This document shows positions 1 through 6,267 of a DNA stretch of 10,525 nt, in pieces (the stretch's first letter is position 1; each line of letters starts with the position of its first letter). A model generated the notes under the pieces. It did not search any database and was not told where the DNA came from. It saw nothing but the letters and a program-made list of their open reading frames with translations. The stretch is taken from positions 1 through 10,525 of the forward strand of contig NZ_JBALOX010000195.1 of assembly GCF_036965165.1 (NCBI RefSeq). Direction: 5' to 3'. The translations under genes were made by a program, and so were the position numbers. Source of the DNA: Ferdinandcohnia sp036965165. Lineage in GTDB: Bacteria > Bacillota > Bacilli > Bacillales > Bacillaceae_L.

Positions 1-518
1 GCTGAAGTAGGCTCATCAAATAGCATAATATCAGGTTTCATCGCAAGTGACCTTGCAATGGCTACCCTTTGCTTTTGTCCTCCTGACAATTTTTTAGGGT
101 AAACATGGGCTTTTTCTTCTAATCCGACCTTCTTTAACAATAAAAGAGCCTCTTCTTTCGCAACTTCTTGTTTAACCTTTTTGACGATAATGGGTGCTTC
201 TATAATATTTTCAAGAACCGTCTTATGCGGGAATAAGTTAAAATGCTGAAATACCATTCCTACCTTTTGCCTAATTTCACTAAGTTTGTCTCTTTTTGGA
301 TTAATTATTTTGCCACCAATACTAATTTCACCACTATCCATTGTTTCTAAAAAATTTATACATCTAATTAACGTACTTTTTCCTGATCCACTTGCTCCGA
401 TTAACACAATTACCTCACTTTTTTTAATGGTGAGAGAAATATCCTTTAGTACATGCAAATTTCCAAAGCTTTTGTTCAATTTGTTTATAGATATTATTTC
501 AGTTGTTTCTTCCTGCAA
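1..518 (-). CDS. Polar amino acid ABC transporter ATP-binding protein (partial, 3' end outside window)
   Basis: This is the cytoplasmic ATPase that powers the adjacent amino acid importer. From a TTG start at 516-518 it reads about 172 codons before the edge; family members are about 240 residues. Visible motifs in order are Walker A GASGSGKST (residues 41-49), Q-loop QHFNLFP (91-97), signature LSGGQKQR (144-151) and Walker B IMLFDEPTS (164-172). The D-loop, H-loop and C-terminus are missing. The TTG start is chosen because GGGAGGG lies about six bases upstream and no ATG or GTG fits. The gene starts 14 bases after the permease stop, so the two are co-transcribed. The motifs match the GlnQ/HisP/TcyC-type polar amino acid ATPases. 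The substrate cannot be read from the ATPase. Confidence 0.95.
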   Translation of the reverse strand, partial: MQEETTEIISINKLNKSFGNLHVLKDISLTIKKSEVIVLIGASGSGKSTLIRCINFLETMDSGEISIGGKIINPKRDKLSEIRQKVGMVFQHFNLFPHKTVLENIIEAPIIVKKVKQEVAKEEALLLLKKVGLEEKAHVYPKKLSGGQKQRVAIARSLAMKPDIMLFDEPTS

Positions 519-532
519 ATGAATCCCTCCCT

Positions 533-1195
533 CTAATCTCCTTTAGCTAACCGTTTTTCTACACGATTAAATATAAAAGTAAATACGATAACAATAATTA
601 AATAGTAGATGGCTACAATAATGAAGTATGTTAATTCATCAAAAGTTTCAGCAGATAACCGTCTAGCCATCGCGAATAATTCATCCATTGCAATAAATGC
701 AGCTAATGAAGATTCTTTAAGTGATAATATAAATTGGTTACCTAATGGAGGAACGGAATGTCGAAACGCCTGGGGTAAAATGATTCTTCTCATCGTCTGT
801 GCCTTTGACATGCCGAGTGAAAGACCAGCCTCCATCTGTCCTTTATCAATAGATTGTATGGCCCCTCTAAAAATTTCAGCTATATAGGCACCACTATGTA
901 TAGCTAAAGCCAGTGTTGCAGACGAAAATTGCCCTAGATCTACGATTTGATAGAATCCGAAGTATAAAATGAAAATTTGAACTACCAATGGGGTTCCACG
1001 AATTATAGCAATATATAAATCTGCAAGATATTTCCCACCTGGTATTGAAGATAACTTTAATAAAGCAAAAAATAGGCCAATAATCGTTCCAACTACTATT
1101 GAAGCAAGCGTAAGCTCAAGCGTTAGGAGCAAAGGCTTCATAAAAAAGGGGAAAGTTCGAATAAATTCTTCCATAATATGTTGGAATCCCGGCAA
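533..1195 (-). CDS. Polar amino acid ABC transporter permease (HisM/GlnP type)
   Basis: This is the integral membrane subunit of an amino acid importer, about 220 residues. Hydrophobic segments include TLELTLASIVVGTIIGLFFA near the N-terminus, LVVQIFILYFGFYQIV in the middle and FIIVAIYYLIIVIVFTFIF near the C-terminus. The cytoplasmic EAA loop is clear: EAGLSLGMSKAQTMRRIILP, which docks on the ATPase. A GTG at 1204 would be possible, but AAGGAGG abuts it directly. The TTG at 1195 has the same Shine-Dalgarno sequence at an ideal 8-base spacing, so I chose it; the next ATG is at 1174. The gene lies between the binding protein and the ATPase, the usual order in Bacillus TcyABC-like loci. The family is clear; the exact amino acid is not. 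Confidence 0.94.
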   Translation of the reverse strand: MPGFQHIMEEFIRTFPFFMKPLLLTLELTLASIVVGTIIGLFFALLKLSSIPGGKYLADLYIAIIRGTPLVVQIFILYFGFYQIVDLGQFSSATLALAIHSGAYIAEIFRGAIQSIDKGQMEAGLSLGMSKAQTMRRIILPQAFRHSVPPLGNQFILSLKESSLAAFIAMDELFAMARRLSAETFDELTYFIIVAIYYLIIVIVFTFIFNRVEKRLAKGD

Positions 1196-1226
1196 TACAA
1201 GCACCTCCTTGAAATAGGATATTTAA

Positions 1227-1254
1227 CCTAACAGACTACTTTGAGTCTGTTAGG
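1227..1254 (-). promoter_or_regulatory. Perfect intercistronic stem-loop between binding protein and permease genes
   Basis: CCTAACAGACT (1227-1237) and AGTCTGTTAGG (1244-1254) are perfect 11-base complements around a 6-base loop. The hairpin sits 15 bases after the binding-protein stop codon and about 22 bases before the permease ribosome binding site. No T tract follows on the minus strand, so it is not a standard intrinsic terminator. In binding-protein-dependent transporters, such hairpins commonly protect the upstream message from 3' exonucleases or cause partial termination, giving more binding protein than permease. That role is inferred here. Confidence 0.75.
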
Positions 1255-1268
1255 CATAGTGGTTAAGT

Positions 1269-2126
1269 TTATTGTTTTTTACTAATGTCACGACCAAAAT
1301 ATTTTTCACTTAATTCTAAGTACGTTCCATCTGCCATAATTTCGGCTAATGCTTTATTAATCTTTTCTAACAGTTCAGAGTTACCTTTTTGAACGGCAAT
1401 CCCATGCTGTACTTCTGATAACATTGGACCAGCAATTTTAATTTTCATCCCTGTTTGTATTGCGATCTCACCAACAGTAATATCTGTAATTGTCACATCA
1501 TGCTTCCCTTGTTCTAAAGCTCTTAATGCTGTGATATCACTGTCATAAGTTGCTATAGAGTCTGTATATTCTCTAGCCATTTTTTCATGTGTTGTTCCCA
1601 ATGCAACTGCTACATCTTTACCTTTTAAGTCATCAAGCGTGTTAATATTATTTTCATCAGGTTGAACAAACAATTGTCCCCCCGAAATGTAGTAAGGGTC
1701 AGCAAAATCCACAGCTTGAGCCCTCTCTTCAGTAATAACATGACTAGCAATGGCTGCATCATAGCGTCCTGTCTGAACTCCAGATATAATGCCAGAGAAA
1801 GGTGTAGTTGAAGCTTTAGGTTCAAGACCTAATCGCTTAGCAATCTCAAAGCCAATTTCAATATCGAATCCAGTTAATTCACCATCTTTAAAGAAACTAA
1901 ATGGTTGATATTCCCCTGATGCAACAAAATGGAAGACCCCTTCTTTCTGAAGCATGGATTGTTTTTCCCCTGAAGAATTTTTTTCTTCGCCATTCGAACT
2001 ACTTGAATTATTGGTTTCCCCCTTCGTATTACTTGAACTATTCGAGTTATTGGACGATTCACTACATGCAGCAAGTAATAAGCTAAATACAAATAGTACG
2101 GATAATACTTTAATCACCTGTTTCAC
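1269..2126 (-). CDS. Amino acid ABC transporter substrate-binding lipoprotein
   Basis: This membrane-anchored receptor captures an amino acid outside the cell and delivers it to the permease. I place the start at GTG 2126: AAAAGGGAG is 9 bases upstream, and the product opens with a compact lipoprotein signal, MKQVIKVLSVLFVFSLLLAAC, cleaved before the lipobox Cys. An ATG at 2183 is in frame but lies inside the sigma-54 promoter and upstream of the expected transcript start; ATG 2147 has only a weak ribosome site. A flexible Ser/Asn/Gly linker of about 40 residues follows. The solute-binding family 3 domain then shows FDIEIGFEIAKRLGL, ITEERAQAVDFADPYY (the Arg typically binds the substrate carboxylate) and DVTITDITVG. 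Length is about 285 residues. The substrate is probably a polar amino acid or derivative; cystine and others are possible. Confidence 0.95.
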   Translation of the reverse strand: MKQVIKVLSVLFVFSLLLAACSESSNNSNSSSNTKGETNNSSSSNGEEKNSSGEKQSMLQKEGVFHFVASGEYQPFSFFKDGELTGFDIEIGFEIAKRLGLEPKASTTPFSGIISGVQTGRYDAAIASHVITEERAQAVDFADPYYISGGQLFVQPDENNINTLDDLKGKDVAVALGTTHEKMAREYTDSIATYDSDITALRALEQGKHDVTITDITVGEIAIQTGMKIKIAGPMLSEVQHGIAVQKGNSELLEKINKALAEIMADGTYLELSEKYFGRDISKKQ

Positions 2127-2171
2127 TTTTCCACTCTCCCTTTTCATCTTTTTCTCTACATCACCAATCAT

Positions 2172-2188
2172 TGCAATTATCATGCCAA
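2172..2188 (-). promoter_or_regulatory. Sigma-54 (-24/-12) promoter of the amino acid transporter operon
   Basis: The minus strand reads TTGGCATGATAATTGCA. It matches the sigma-54 consensus TTGGCACG-N4-TTGCW with one change (C to T after TTGGCA). The invariant GG (2186-2185) and GC (2174-2173) are separated by exactly 10 bases, as required. Transcription should begin near 2161. That excludes the ATG at 2183 and supports the GTG start at 2126. A sigma-54 activator gene is divergently transcribed next to it. Confidence 0.85.
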
Positions 2189-2562
2189 GATTAGCTGTTA
2201 AAACTAGTTAGAGGAAATGAATGCTATTAGATTACTATCTTTAGAGGATTTTTTAGTATGATCTATATTTTTTAAACATTCTTTTTTCATTTGTAAAGGA
2301 CAAATAATTTAAAATATATCAAGAATAAACCATTTGATTTGATCACATTGCCATCGTATTGAATCGAATACAAAAAATATTGGGGAGACTTCCCTCTAAC
2401 ATTAAAAATAAACTCCCTTTCTCTTGAAATAGTGAGGACAAAACCAAATGGTAGTTGCGACATCTCTAAATAATAAAATAAATGTAAACTGAGTCGACAA
2501 TGGTTCATATACTATTAATATCGATTCAAATAATAATCAATTGTACGTTGGAGGAATGAGGG
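2189..2562. other. Divergent regulatory region, no gene
   Basis: This is about 370 bases of AT-rich sequence between the transporter operon and the activator gene. No convincing coding sequence was found on either strand. It holds the candidate activator dyad, a weaker dyad GTATT-N6-AATAC (2356-2371), and a poor sigma-A-like pair TCGACA (2494-2499) / TAATAT (2516-2521), 16 bases apart, that could drive the activator. No riboswitch or T-box could be recognised. Confidence 0.5.
2289..2305. promoter_or_regulatory. Candidate upstream activating sequence (dyad) for the sigma-54 activator
   Basis: ATTTGT-AAAGG-ACAAAT is a perfect 6-base inverted repeat with a 5-base spacer. It lies in the divergent region, centred about 135 bases upstream of the predicted sigma-54 transcription start, a typical enhancer distance. 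It also contains TGTAAA, the half-site of TyrR boxes, and the activator has a TyrR-like helix-turn-helix; a second TGTAAA occurs at 2483-2488. Binding is inferred only. Confidence 0.4.
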
Positions 2563-3895
2563 ATGAATAAAATAATTGAGGAAACCCTATCTAGTAAACA
2601 TTTTTTCTCCATCTTAGACAGTCTCTCAGACGGTATTTATATAACTGATAAGAATGGACTTACCCTTTGGCTAAATAAATCCAGTGAAAACTTATGTGGA
2701 GCACCTAGGTCGAAGTTAATTGGACTAAATGTGAAGAAGTTGGAAGAACAAGGAGTCTTTTATCCATCCATTACGATGATGGCATTTGAATCAGGAGAAA
2801 CGGTCTCAGCAGTACAAACCCTTAGATCTGGTAGAAAAATACTCGTAACTGGTCATGTAATTCCAGATTCTGAAGGAAATACCGAATTTGTTATTGCACA
2901 CTCTCGTGACATTTCAGAAACGATAAGTACTACCGCTAAATTAGAGGAAACGCAATTTCTTCTAAAAAGGTACATTGAGGAGTACCAAATCATAAACCGA
3001 CAACAAAATCAAAAGCTATCCAATCATATTTTATTAGGAGAAAGTCAAGAATTTGATAACATGTTAGAATTAATAAAGAAGGTTTCTGTTGTAGATTCAA
3101 CCATATTAATTACCGGTGAAACAGGTGTAGGAAAAAGTTTGATTGCTGAATATATTCATAAACTTAGTCATCGTTGCAAAGAACCATTTATTCAAGTTAA
3201 TTGCAGTGCTATACCCGAATCATTAATAGAGTCTGAATTATTTGGTTATAAAAAAGGTGCTTTTACGGGAGCAAATACAACTGGAAAAATTGGACTTGTT
3301 AAAACTGCAGAGGGCGGAACTNNNNCCAATTGGAGATACAAAAAATCACGTGGCAAACGTGCGAATTATTGCAGCTACAAATTCAAATCTAATTGAATCC
3401 ATTAACTTAGGTAAATTTCGACGCGATTTATATTATAGGATGAATGTTCTTCCAATACATGTTCCGGCTTTACGGGATCGACCTGATGATATTTTTCCAT
3501 TACTCCATTATTTCATAAAGAAGTTCAATCGAAAATATGAAACGACGAAAGGTATATCGAATGATGTATTTGATTTATTAAAAAACTACTCTTGGCCAGG
3601 GAATATTAGAGAACTAGAAAATCTTATAGAGAGAATGGTCATAATATCTAAAGCGGATATCATTCAGATTCAAGATTTACCTGAAGAAATCAGGAACACT
3701 AGCCAAAATGAAATTTTATTTTCTTTTGGAAGTGAATTTTCCCTTAATAAAAAAATAAAGCAAATTGAAACAGATTTAATCTTAAAAGCTTATCAATTAC
3801 ATGGTACAACTAGAAAAGCGGCGGATGTCCTAGGAATTACACAGTCATCTCTAATGCGGCGAGTAAAGAAATATGGGATTCCACTTTCAAAATAA
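2563..3895 (+). CDS. Sigma-54-dependent transcriptional activator (PAS / AAA+ / Fis-type HTH), interrupted by an N gap
   Basis: This is an enhancer-binding activator that hydrolyses ATP to open sigma-54 polymerase complexes. A PAS sensor domain spans about residues 12-120 (FFSILDSLSDGIYITDKNG through VIAHSRDISE), followed by a helical linker. The AAA+ domain has Walker A GETGVGKS (185-192) and an intact sigma-54 contact loop GAFTGA (232-237). After NNNN (3322-3325) the reading continues in another frame with PIGDTK, sensor I RIIAATN, RRDLYYRMNVLP, the sensor II region SWPGNIRELENL and a C-terminal helix-turn-helix TTRKAADVLGITQSSLMRRV of TyrR-like type. The missing piece should encode Walker B and the following helix, about 27 codons by family comparison. 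The shift of frame is therefore best read as a collapsed assembly gap. The start has GGAGG 8 bases upstream. The divergent transporter with a sigma-54 promoter is the obvious target. The PAS ligand is unknown. Confidence 0.93.
3322..3325. other. Assembly gap (NNNN) inside the activator gene
   Basis: Four undetermined bases separate GGT, at the end of the KTAEGGT motif, from CCAATTGGAGA, which encodes PIGD. In NtrC-family proteins the conserved LFLDEIGE Walker B motif and a helix of about 20 residues always lie between these points. The run of N is therefore a placeholder for roughly 80 bases rather than four real bases. Confidence 0.85.
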
Positions 3896-3976
3896 AAAGA
3901 TAATCCATCCATCTAAGGTCTCTAACGAACTCTTGTATTGATTTGATGTGATTTAATATTATCAAAAATAATGGGT

Positions 3977-4002
3977 GGGAGGAGGTCAGAACCTTCCTCC
4001 CC
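3977..4002. terminator. Hairpin between convergent genes
   Basis: GGGAGGAGGT (3977-3986) pairs with ACCTTCCTCCC (3991-4001), with one bulged T, around a CAGA loop. It lies between the plus-strand activator and the minus-strand acetyltransferase. On the minus strand a T-rich tract (TTATTTTT) follows a few bases later; on the plus strand no T tract follows. It is therefore more likely the terminator of the acetyltransferase transcript, and possibly a weak block in the other direction. Confidence 0.5.
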
Positions 4003-4091
4003 ATAACTACTCTAATGGTGGGATGACTTTGTTCTTACTTCCGCCATTCTAATTTTCAATTTTTGCAATCTTTTAAGCAGTTTCTTACTTT

Positions 4092-4513
4092 TTAACTAAG
4101 TGTTTTTACCATAGTATAATAACTGTTACCAGGAGGATAATCTTTAATTTCACCAACAACCTGATACCCATTAATTCCATAAAAAGAATGGGCTTGAAAT
4201 TCAAAAGTGGTTAACAGAGCCTTCTTTGCACCTTTCTCTTTGGCGACTTTTTCAGCTTTATCAAGAAGGTGTCTACCTAAACCTTTACCTCTGTATTCTT
4301 CACTAATCCAAAATTTGTTAATCTCCATCCAATACCAATAACATCTGCATTTAGACCACCAATCCAGTTATTGTTGTCAGCAGACACCAAAATATTTATT
4401 GGTTGAATAGCTTCTTTTTTCCTTACTTCTTTATGATATACGGAATGTTCATTGTTAAATTCTCTAATTTTCTTATGTAAAAAGGTAAAAAATTTTGCGT
4501 TATTTTCCAACAC
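4092..4513 (-). pseudogene. GNAT family N-acetyltransferase, frameshifted
   Basis: Two overlapping reading frames together make one GNAT protein of about 141 residues. The N-terminal part (4513 to about 4340) reads FFTFLHKKIREFNNEHSVYH through NNNWIGGLNADV. The C-terminal part (about 4340 to 4092) reads YWYWMEINKFWISEEYRGKG and contains the acetyl-CoA binding motif RGKGLG and FEFQAHSFYGINGYQVVGEI. Inserting one T in the TT pair at 4340-4341 restores GTT-TAT-TGG and one continuous frame, so this is a single-base deletion. The second frame has its own ATG at 4328 but would lack half the fold. Members of this family acetylate amines on small molecules or proteins; the substrate is unknown. The GTG at 4513 lacks a clear Shine-Dalgarno sequence. 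Whether this is a true pseudogene or a sequencing error cannot be decided here. Confidence 0.85.
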
Positions 4514-4616
4514 AATTTATATTATAGTTCATCTTCCTTTTCCCCTAATTTAGTTTATATAATATCGGTATTTAGTAAATAATGAAGCAAAGCTATCCTA
4601 TTGAATACTTAGAAAA

Positions 4617-5120
4617 TCATTTAGAAATTTCGGCAAGTTTAGACTTAACTGGGAAATGTGATAAAAAACTAGCAGCCATTCGCTCTAATGCATTGTATTC
4701 CTTGGGATACATCTCAAATCCGAATGACCCTGCTTGTTCATACGCTGAGTCATTTATCCATTCGAACAATTCTCCATATGCACTCCCAGCATTATCTATG
4801 TCTCCATGATATTCTAAAACTGCATAAGTTCCTTTAGGGATTACATATGAAATCATATCAATTGGGGGTTCTGTTTCATGGGATACTTCTATTCCAGCTA
4901 TCCAAGTAAAAAGGTCAATATCAGGGTTGTAATTTGGAGGATCAATAAAAATTCCATAAGTTGTTGGAGAACCAATAGTTCCAACTACCTCATTTGCCCT
5001 TTTATTAAATGATTGCTGAAGCGTAGGTATAATTCTTTGTTCTCTGGTATCTTGTAATAATGTTTCTATCTTCATACCGATAATCCGAACGGGTTCTCTT
5101 TTAACAATTGTTATTTCCAT
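4617..5120 (-). CDS. GyrI-like / AraC effector-binding domain protein
   Basis: This 167-residue stand-alone protein resembles the GyrI-like (SOUL-fold, bacterial activator effector-binding) domain. Its pattern is an N-terminal strand ITIVKREPVRIIGM, then YGIFIDPP, a central WIAGIEV, the strand MISYVIPKGTYAVLEYHGDI, and an acidic aromatic C-terminal part with LFEWINDSAYE and FGFEMYPKEY. No DNA-binding helix-turn-helix is present, so it is not a complete AraC-type regulator. Such single-domain proteins bind hydrophobic or cationic small molecules, and some hydrolyse them or inhibit gyrase; the ligand cannot be told. The ATG at 5120 has AAGGAGA 7 bases upstream. No clear operon partner is seen: the next minus-strand gene upstream ends at 5386 and a strong terminator lies between. 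Confidence 0.85.
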   Translation of the reverse strand: MEITIVKREPVRIIGMKIETLLQDTREQRIIPTLQQSFNKRANEVVGTIGSPTTYGIFIDPPNYNPDIDLFTWIAGIEVSHETEPPIDMISYVIPKGTYAVLEYHGDIDNAGSAYGELFEWINDSAYEQAGSFGFEMYPKEYNALERMAASFLSHFPVKSKLAEISK

Positions 5121-5283
5121 CTACATATCTCCTTCTATTATTTTCTATTATTAAATTGAATTCTACTTTAAATGTCAAATTTCCTCTTTTTGCAGGAAAT
5201 AGTCATTAGATAAATCAAGCTTCTTGAACCCACCCTTTGAATAAGAAAGCTGTTTTCGTAATTATTGTTGCTAGATCATAAGG

Positions 5284-5319
5284 GCTCAAAAAAACTCGCA
5301 ATAGAAATTTGCGAGTTTT
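5284..5319 (-). terminator. Rho-independent terminator downstream of the DUF4279 gene
   Basis: AAAACTCGCAA (5291-5301) and TTGCGAGTTTT (5309-5319) form a perfect 11-base stem with a 7-base loop. On the minus strand the stem runs into seven Ts, a classic intrinsic terminator about 65 bases after the DUF4279 stop. The plus strand also shows a T-rich tail, so it could work both ways. Confidence 0.9.
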
Positions 5320-5339
5320 CTTTATTATATAAGGATTTG

Positions 5340-5375
5340 CTTATTAAACTAAAGCACCCGTTCTTGAATAAGATT
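5340..5375 (-). repeat. Dispersed repeat, copy A (GCACCCGTT box)
   Basis: The segment 5340-5362 matches 5853-5875 at 21 of 23 positions, in the same orientation. It contains the GCACCCGTT box shared with the other copies, then diverges. It lies between the DUF4279 gene and its terminator. It has no hairpin of its own. Confidence 0.6.
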
Positions 5376-5385
5376 TGTTCTTACT

Positions 5386-5813
5386 TTATTCATTAAAATC
5401 ATCATAAGGCTTTGCATATAAATCTATATCAAATGCAGCTTCAATATTTGATGCAAAATTAATAACATCTCTATCCAAATATAAACCAGGAGTATCTCCA
5501 TCTTCAATTTCCACAACGATAAAGAATTTACACTCAACAGAATAAATCTTTTTTATCTCATTAATTATTGATACCTTATTTCGAAGTGGGGTTAAAATTG
5601 TTGTAATTGTTCATTTACATCAAGAGATTCTTGGTAGCCAGTATCTAAATCCCAAGAAGTTTCTTTTCTAAACAGAGTTGCTGGACGATTGAGAATTATA
5701 GCTCCTTTTCTATAAGTATTAGAAGGTGTAATCCCTAATTTTTCAGTCACATTATCTAAGGGAAATGTATCCCCAAATAGTCTAAAGTAAACTCTTACCT
5801 TTGTTCTCTCCAC
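5386..5813 (-). pseudogene. DUF4279 family protein, frameshifted
   Basis: The N-terminal frame reads VYFRLFGDTFPLDNVTEKLG, then ITPSNTYRKG and SWDLDTGYQESLDVNEQLQQ, and stops at 5592. A different frame continues directly with LTPLRNKVSIINEIKK, YSVECKFFIVVEIEDG, DTPGLYLDRDVINFASN and AAFDIDLYAKPYDDFNE, ending at TAA 5386-5388. This is the expected C-terminal half of DUF4279. Adding one T to the T run at 5594-5597 joins the frames into a protein of about 143-145 residues. The function of DUF4279 is unknown; I infer a small cytoplasmic protein. I prefer the GTG at 5813, because GGAGG is 7 bases upstream; the ATG at 5819 is only one base away from it. The gene sits between two same-direction copies of a repeat. 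It may be a recent pseudogene or carry a base-calling error. Confidence 0.82.
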
Positions 5814-5852
5814 AGTCATACCTCCGAAAATCTTTGTCCTCTAACAAATATT

Positions 5853-5900
5853 CTTATTATACTAAAGCATCCGTTACTTTAAGTACAATACTTCACAATC
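5853..5900 (-). repeat. Dispersed repeat, copy B1
   Basis: This carries the box GCATCCGTTACTTTAAGTAC and ends TTCACAATC. The segment 5867-5900 matches 7072-7105 at 29 of 34 positions. The upstream part matches copy A at 21 of 23. It stands next to another copy (B2) in tandem and in the same orientation, upstream of the DUF4279 gene. Confidence 0.7.
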
Positions 5901-5910
5901 TTCTACGTTA

Positions 5911-5970
5911 ATCAAACAAAAATGGCGATGCCTTATTTAAGCATTGCACCCGTTAATGTTAAAGCTATAA
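5911..5970 (-). repeat. Dispersed repeat, copy B2, with terminator hairpin
   Basis: On the plus strand the order is CAAACAAAAATG, a hairpin GCGATGC (5925-5931) / GCATTGC (5941-5947), then GCACCCGTTAATGTTAAAG. On the minus strand the hairpin is followed after two bases by TTTTTG, so the copy can terminate the zinc-ribbon operon ending at 6009. The layout is the same as in copies D, E and F, but the arms differ. Confidence 0.65.
5918..5947 (-). terminator. Probable intrinsic terminator of the HEAT-like / zinc-ribbon operon
   Basis: A 7-base stem (one G-U or A-C pair depending on strand) with a 9-base loop is followed on the minus strand by CATTTTTG. It is about 60 bases downstream of the zinc-ribbon stop codon and is part of repeat copy B2. 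The stem is modest, so strength is uncertain. Confidence 0.5.
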
Positions 5971-6008
5971 CCGCAAATATCGCATCCTCTTTAGCTTGGA
6001 TAGAATGT

Positions 6009-6263
6009 CTATTTCCACCTCTCCAATTTATGAAGGCTTTTTACAAACATTCCTGCCAAAAACTTCGGAAACCCCATTTCGATGCATTTATCTTTTACAA
6101 ATAGTTTCATTTCATCTACAGAAAAGTCCTTTTGAATGAATTCTCCCTCTTGATAACAATGCTTACAATACATTAAACTTTTATCTAAATTCTTTTCCGT
6201 CCCACGGTCTTCCATCTTCTTTAATGGCATGGCACAGCTTTGACATTTTTTATATTTTTTCAT
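6009..6263 (-). CDS. Small zinc-ribbon domain protein
   Basis: This 84-residue protein carries two CxxC pairs, CQSC (7-10) and CKHC (33-36), separated by 22 residues. This is the pattern of the putative zinc-ribbon family found in short bacterial proteins that begin with CxSCxMP. The remainder is helical and ends FPKFLAGMFVKSLHKLERWK, typical of the family. It should bind one structural zinc ion; its cellular role is unknown. GAGGTG is 5 bases before the ATG and overlaps the last codons of the upstream gene. The two genes are separated by only four bases, so they form one transcript with likely translational coupling. Confidence 0.88.
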   Translation of the reverse strand: MKKYKKCQSCAMPLKKMEDRGTEKNLDKSLMYCKHCYQEGEFIQKDFSVDEMKLFVKDKCIEMGFPKFLAGMFVKSLHKLERWK

Positions 6264-6267
6264 ACTA

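Noticed and set aside
2287..2508. Minus-strand open frame of 73 codons in the divergent regulatory region
   Set aside because: No ribosome binding site, no recognisable domain, and it covers the expected enhancer region of the sigma-54 promoter.
2189..2562. T-box or amino acid riboswitch ahead of the transporter
   Set aside because: No specifier-loop or T-box sequence is visible, and the sigma-54 start leaves a leader of only about 35 bases.
4514..4545. Alternative GNAT start at the ATG behind AAGGAAG
   Set aside because: That ATG is out of frame with the acetyltransferase and reaches a stop after ten codons; using it would need a second frameshift for which there is no other evidence.
4582..4809. 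Plus-strand open frame antisense to the GyrI-like gene
   Set aside because: It is explained as the opposite strand of a well-supported gene with a good start.
5922..6104. Plus-strand open frame of 60 codons
   Set aside because: It is antisense to the zinc-ribbon gene and repeat B2, with no ribosome binding site.
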